Source: Phlegmacium glaucopus
Lineage: Eukaryota; Basidiomycota; Agaricomycetes; Agaricales; Cortinariaceae
NCBI GenBank assembly: GCA_015039465.1
Contig: MU130702.1
Span: 518,861-582,860 of the forward strand
Direction of reading: 5' to 3'
Length of the DNA: 64,000 bases
Positions 59,038 through 64,000 of this stretch are shown here, piece after piece. Each line of letters begins with the position of its first letter. Positions within the stretch are counted from its first letter, which is position 1. Made by a program: the position numbers and the translations under genes. The notes under the pieces were generated by a model. It saw only the letters and a program-made list of their open reading frames with translations. It searched no databases and had not been told where the DNA came from.

Positions 59038-60883
59038 ATGATGCTGGGAGTGAGCGATGTCTTGGGTTATGTGTCAATAACATGCTGGTTAGGTGCTCAG
59101 TTCCCGTGAGTCTTCACAAAAGTCACAAATCTGCTAGGCCGTGCTAGCTAATCACTCTATTTTCTAGCCAGGTAGTCGAAAATATTCGATACCAATCATG
59201 CGAGGGTCTCGCTCTCCCTTTTCTCGCTAATTGGCTCATGGGTATCTAACCCTCAATCTTTTGAATCCTTTCAAATTTCATATCAAAGTTAAACAGGCGA
59301 TATCTCTAACCTCGTGGGTAGTATATTGACCCACCAGCTTCCATTTCAGGTGCGCTACATTTTCTTCCGTACTCATTTTTCGTTAACTTTCTACTATAGC
59401 AATGGCTGGCAACGTATTTCGTCTTCGTAGACCTCATGTTGGTCGTCCAATATGCTTATTATTACAAGGCTCCCATACGTTCTTCCTCCGCCTTGAGCCA
59501 TATTCGCGCCGCCAGCTCTCCCGCTAGAATAGATAGGAGCGCATCAAGATACCGTACCCTATCACTCGTGGCATCCAACGTTGCGGCTGCTGCTGCTGCT
59601 GCTGCCCAACAAGATGCTCACAAGGCATCCTCTGCGCGATATTCACAGAAATCGGATCAACAACGGCTATACGAACGATCCAGCAGTGGTGCTTCTGGGC
59701 GATTGGCTGACGGAGACCCAGGCTACGATGATGAGGGAAATTCTCCAGCGATGGCCGATAGCTACCATTCCGATGGAGGGAGGGAAATCAATGGAAAGCG
59801 CGTCTCATGGAGCCCAGAACGCCACAGAACCAGGGCAGCTAGCGTCGGAAGAGCCCCAACAGCTCTTCATATTCTTCCCATTAACCCTCTAGCTGATCTC
59901 GACGTACAGACTCGTGAAGATCCTTCTAATGAGCCTTTATCGCCTGTCGTTTCCCGCCGAAGTTCACGAGCTAGTCGTAGGGGGTCAACGATGGTATTCC
60001 TTGGAGCATGGGCACTCTTCGGCATCGGCACACTCGCCAGTAGAAGACCGAGCATGCTCATGAGTACCACTAGTGACGACATTGGACGTGTGCTCGTAAG
60101 CGGGCACAATCTTGAACTTTCGATACCCGTTTACCATTCACATTCTGATGACACGTTTCTGCCAAATCCATCCATCAACGAGCTCGATACTTTTGACCCT
60201 GACTTTGCATACCCTAGAGACGGTACAAATGATGAATCTCCTCCTAAACAACCTTCCCGCCAGCAAGTTATTGGCCGCATCTTTGCTTGGCTTTGCACAA
60301 CTTTATACCTTACTTCACGCTTGCCTCAAATTTGGAAGAACGTAAGTGATAATGATTATTTAAACATTCTTTTTTACTGACACATTGTTAAAGTATGTAA
60401 GGAAATCAGTAGAGGTGTGGCTTTCTTTATATACTCTACGTGTTTAACTCTCATACCCAATTCAATGTCAGGGACTTTCCATGTATCTCTTTGTTTTTGC
60501 TTTTCTAGGGAACGTTTTCTACGTTGCATCTATCTTAACGTCACCCAGGAATTTCCTCCCACCTCCACAGTCCACGCAGTATCTTAGAGAAAGTATACCG
60601 TAAGTTGTTTGCTCAAAATGATCAAATCAGCAATATGCTGAGTTATGATGTTTCAATTAGATTTCTTTTGGGAAGTGGTGGAACTCTCATGTTTGACATT
60701 ACAATTGTTGGACAGTCGTTTTGTTATCGACCTCGACCCCGGCGGCACCTATCGACGTACGGCCGAGCCTCAGATGAAGAGGAAGCAGGACTGCTCTCGG
60801 CCGATGCGTTGTCGCCCCACCCGCCAGGTGATTCTGCTATCATGAACAGAGGCCGCCTTCCACGTACGCGCGGCGCTGCATAG
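59038..60883 (+). CDS. PQ-loop vacuolar amino-acid transporter (Ypq-like)
   Basis: Seven exons (59038-59105, 59168-59241, 59297-59349, 59400-60341, 60394-60414, 60472-60599, 60661-60883) encode 502 aa. Two PQ-loop repeats are visible: SITCWLGAQFPQVVENIRYQ near the N-terminus and LTSRLPQIWKNYVRKSVEG near residue 370. Between the first three segments (to YAYYYKAP) and the second repeat lies an insert of about 230 residues, Ser/Arg-rich with an Ala-8 run. Yeast Ypq1-3/Rtc2 export basic amino acids from the vacuole and have a shorter linker. One exon is just 21 nt. The start could be either of two adjacent ATGs (59038 or 59041). Function is inferred from the repeats. Confidence 0.86.
59582..59608 (+). 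repeat. GCN repeat encoding poly-alanine
   Basis: A trinucleotide run (mostly GCT) codes for eight consecutive alanines in the central insert of the PQ-loop transporter. It may be length-polymorphic. Confidence 0.7.
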
Positions 60884-61071
60884 AGTACATATGATACATA
60901 TTCTTAGTTATAATAAATAATAGAACCACGTGGTCACAAAGTATAAAGCGCAACCATCACATCCAAGTCCCAGTACATACACAGAATCACCGTCAGCTCT
61001 TGAGTGACCCTCTATGGCTGCTACTTGAGTATATCTTGGTTTTTGGAGTCCAGAAGGGAATTCCGGCAGCA

Positions 61072-62311
61072 ATGACTAGCCCAATTTCTAACCCAACTCC
61101 ATATCAACTTGTATGTTCATTGGGGACGCCTTACTTTTGTTTAAAACTTCAAATTTTGTTTTTTTTTAGCGTTCCCTGGTGCTAGATTATCTCTGCCATA
61201 GCTGTTATACTCGTACGGCTACGGCATTCTCGAGAGACAGTACAATCCGACATCTCGATGCCGATGGAGACGAAATTGTCGAAGCGACCGATGCAGAAGA
61301 TTCAAGTGACAGTAGCTGTGGCTCCACGGAACAGTTTGAGAACATCATGAAACAAGTTGCGCTTCGTCAAGGTACCTACTATCCCCTCTTTCCTTATATT
61401 GAAACAAAATCTCACTGGCATCCTTAGAGATACGATCCCGGATATTATCGGGTCGGGTCGACGATGCGATAGCTCTTTTGCAAACACATTTTCCTTCAGT
61501 ATTACATGAAAACGATATCGGAAACGCCAATACTGATTCCAGAACAGCAGAACCCCGTCCTTCATCAAGTAACAATAGCGAATACGTCTCTTCAACCTCC
61601 ACGGAACCTGCACATCTGTTATTGAATTTACGGATCCTCGCCTTTAGTGAGGCATGTCGGACAGTCCCGCTGGAGTACCCACCATCCGCGCACTCAGCAG
61701 ACACAAACTCGAAATCTACGCCTCCACAGGCCCTTGCGGAGCCAGAAGAGAACCCCGACTATCTTACACAACAGATGGACTTGCTTACAAAAGCCCAGAA
61801 ATTATACGCTTTCTCAACCACTCTTCAGAACCCTCTTGATCGTGCAACTTATCTCAAGGAACTCGAAAATGTAGGTGGGCTGCTGGCATACAAAGTCCCC
61901 GAGAAGAGCTCGATGGCTAAGTATCTCACGCTGGAGCGGCGAGAAGCTGTTGCGGACCAGATAAATCGTGCTATTTTGAGTAAGTTGTTTATCCCAATCG
62001 AATAGGTTTTCTAGATTCTAACAGATTCTAAATCATGAATGTAGACACCATAGGGCGTCCTCTTGTCTCTTCTCTGGAGCTGTTGACTCGGCATACGCAT
62101 CTCTTATGGCATTACGCAAATCAACATGGGGCGAAATCTCGTCCCGGTGCTGTTTTACCTCAAAAGAGTTCCAAAGCTGCTACCTTGGCAGATAGTGAAA
62201 ATGAGGTGCGCTTTCTCTTGCTTATTATGGTACATCATTAACCTCTTCGATCACACCTGCTAGGTCGTTCCTCCCTTCGATTTACATCAGTTTCTGGATG
62301 TCAAGCCATAG
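61072..62311 (+). CDS. LisH-CTLH-CRA protein (RanBPM/GID-type, no SPRY)
   Basis: Five exons (61072-61110, 61170-61371, 61428-61979, 62045-62205, 62264-62311) encode 333 aa. A LisH motif lies at residues about 14-35 (LVLDYLCHSCYTRTATAFSR). The CTLH motif follows (IRSRILSGRVDDAIALLQTH, FPSVL). The CRA region contains LLLNLRILAF, AQKLYAFSTTL and ELENVGGLLAYKVPEKS. This matches the C-terminal half of RanBPM and Gid1-type subunits of the CTLH/GID E3 ligase. The SPRY domain usual in RanBPM is absent: only 188 bp separate this start from the previous stop. It could be a short GID subunit or a RanBPM-like protein that lost SPRY. Confidence 0.82.
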
Positions 62312-62447
62312 ATCTGAAGGCCTTGAGATTGTATGCCTATGATCATTCACTGTACCATCATTACCGATATCTCAATTTTACCTCTCATGCATGACATGCC
62401 TTCGTCGTGAAAGAATATGTTCTCGGATGACCGACTTGGATTCTGGG

Positions 62448-63512
62448 TCAATCAATCACTATCGCAACATCATCCCATCTTCCTCGATTAACTTTCTGCA
62501 GTAAGTCCTCTGGGACATGGCAGTCTCTTAATCCTAATACCCTCAAATGAATCCAACGTGTCCATTCGACCCTGTCTAACATGGAAATTCCCTCTCCCTC
62601 TGGCTGTCCAAACCAACGGTTATAAGAAAGGTCTAAGAATTCAAGCAATGGGCAAATTTTCGGAAATCTGTGGAGAGGAATAGGGGTTTGAAGGTTGATG
62701 AGAGCTATGTGTGTCAATGTCGGCGGAAGAGTCAAAAGAGTCGAGGCTGATAAGCGAGTAGAAAGCATGATGAGAGATTGTAGAGACTTTATTGAGGGGT
62801 AATCTGATTCCCAATCCTCTTCTGATCGTGGATGTCGAGCATTAGACTGTGATTCGTGACTGCCTCGTAAGAAGTGGTCGTCGCGTAGAGAAACTTTAGG
62901 ACCGACGACAAGAATCTCGCCGTCAGCATGGCCATCTGGATGGAAAAGAATGTCGAGTTTCCAGTCAGATAATGGGAAGTGTATTGCAGAATAGCGAATA
63001 AAATCGCGACGTAAATGGGCTGGAATGAATGGAGCGATCTCTTCTCGAACTTCAGTGGCGGTGTATTTAGCTAGCAGTATCTTGAGACATATTAGGGCCA
63101 GGGGGGGGAGTTGTGAGGGATCAATAAAGCCGTCGATATGGGAAGCTGCAAGACTAAGTGCTTGAGAACGCCATGCAGCAGTTTCACGGCCGTCTTGGTG
63201 GGACTCGCCTGGGATCCAACTCTTCGGAGGGGGTGGTCCAGAGTATGTAGTTGAGGAAGTCTGAACTTTCGGTGAGATCACTTGGTAGGGGTCATCATAC
63301 TGAAGACTTGCCACGATTGACGGCAACGTCGGGGTATTGTGACTGGGCAGGGCTGAGAGGTGTGTCCGAGAGTGACGAACATTCTGCAGATGGCGGAACT
63401 GTTCCCCCCTTGAGTATATGAAATGAGCAGATCTGGGTTAGCCATGATAGTCGGTGAATATTCACCGTAGCGTACGAAGGAGATTATTGACTTGACGAGA
63501 ATCTTTGGACAT
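62448..63512 (-). CDS. Unknown protein with LRR-like C-terminal segments
   Basis: Two exons (63466-63512, 62448-63408) encode 335 aa from ATG at 63512 (MSKDSRQVNNLLRTLRGEQF). The middle has IPAHLRRDFIRYSAIHFPLS. The last third shows leucine-spaced segments: SLQSLIMLSTRLSASTLLTL, LTHIALINLQTP, LLEFLDLSYNRWFG and LRVLGLRDCHVPEDLL, which resemble degenerate leucine-rich repeats (LDLSYN is the classic core). No family was recognised. An upstream ATG-containing stretch could add an exon, but its phase does not fit. Confidence 0.62.
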
Positions 63513-63641
63513 CCTATGATCACCGTGAAAACTGACTGGTACTGACCAGCTGAATGATGCTCATGACGGTAGCGGTGAGAAGCTCAGTTTGACTCATTCT
63601 TTCAAGTTGACATTTTTGACATCGTGATACTTATATTTAAT

Positions 63642-64000
63642 TTATTCTAGTGGGACAAAGGGACTCCTGCGATACGACGGGGCCTCGATAATAGGTGGTA
63701 GTGCCTTAGCAAGCTCTGCGGTTCCTGCGGGGAAAGGCAGGTCGTCGACACCTTTTGGTAGAACTTTCTCATATAAGCCTTTCGCTTGATTATGACTGCC
63801 CACAGCGGAAATTTTTTTCGCGTCGCGAATCAGAACATGTGCGTCATCAACACCAGGCACGGCTCCTTTGACGAAGATAAGCTCCAGCGCCGTGTCTATA
63901 CGGACCACGGCTAAATTCTGAACAGTCACTCGTTTGTTGCCCATATGTCCAGCCATTTTTTTACCGGGGAAAATTCGTCCAGGATCCTAAGAACAAATAG
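63642..64000 (-). CDS. Mitochondrial ribosomal protein uL3m, C-terminal part
   Basis: Only the last exon (63642-63986) and the end of an intron (63987-64000, TTAG acceptor) are in the window. The visible part, [31 protein letters not shown] and [21 protein letters not shown], is the conserved core of ribosomal protein uL3 in its bacterial/mitochondrial form. The longer tail (RRSPFVPLE end) suggests the mitochondrial protein (yeast Mrpl9). The 5' part is cut off by the window edge. Confidence 0.9.

Noticed and set aside
63523..63600. Extra 5' exon for the LRR-like gene
   Set aside because: The candidate exon (starting MSQTELLTATVM) ends in phase 0, whereas the next exon needs two bases before it. 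The internal ATG at 63512 was used instead.

Overview
The window is nuclear DNA of a filamentous fungus, almost certainly a basidiomycete of the mushroom group (Agaricomycetes; inference). The signs are tight packing (about one gene per 2.2 kb on both strands), many 45-60 bp introns with CTAAC/CTGAC-like branch points, and housekeeping proteins of basidiomycete type. I rebuilt exon structures by hand. For the complete genes the summed exon lengths are multiples of three, which is the main internal check on the models. I see no transposon, rRNA, tRNA, CRISPR or prokaryotic-type feature.

Layout. 1-369: 3' end of poly(A)-binding protein (+). 697-2012: SAM methyltransferase (-), head to head with a small membrane protein (2035-2663, +). 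2683-4892: SRP54 (-). 4920-7277: SAGA subunit Spt8 (+), tail to tail with the elongation factor Spt6 (7461-12739, -). 12849-13446: DRAP-type deaminase (+). 13521-14302: Rlp24 (+). 14434-21213: Atg2 (-). 21419-22606: a diverged RPA2-like protein (+), tail to tail with canonical RPA2 (22929-24077, -). 24418-28206: Naa25 of NatB (-). 28345-28564: a tiny Nce101 gene (+). 28626-29145: proteasome chaperone PAC3 (-), head to head with Mediator Med16 (29223-32580, +). 32641-34413: acyltransferase (-). 35309-36459: Pus4 (+). 36744-38003: DHDPS-family aldolase (+). 38919-43369: proton-translocating transhydrogenase NNT (+). 43656-45120: nucleotide-sugar transporter (-). 45263-47269: single-pass membrane protein of unknown function (-). 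47778-51599: Crb2/Rad9-type checkpoint mediator (+). 51881-54401: chromodomain protein (+). 54630-57693: Rad54 (+). 57764-58946: Lin1/CD2BP2 (-). 59038-60883: PQ-loop transporter (+). 61072-62311: LisH-CTLH-CRA protein (+). 62448-63512: unknown protein (-). 63642-64000: mitochondrial ribosomal protein uL3m, 5' part cut off (-).

Functional themes. Two chromatin/transcription genes (SPT8, SPT6) are neighbours, with MED16 further along. RPA2, the RPA2-like gene, the Crb2-type gene, the chromodomain gene and RAD54 all concern replication, repair or chromatin. RPA2, the Crb2-type gene and RAD54 have ACGCGT (MluI cell-cycle box) motifs upstream. Most of the rest is ordinary housekeeping.

The most unusual signals are in gene architecture: seven GC-AG introns among about 170 placed, a 4-nt internal exon in NNT, a 29-nt intron in NAA25 and several other microexons. 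The other notable signals are the RPA2/RPA2-like pair and an unassigned C-terminal domain on the chromodomain protein. I found no accessory island or convincing new multi-gene system.
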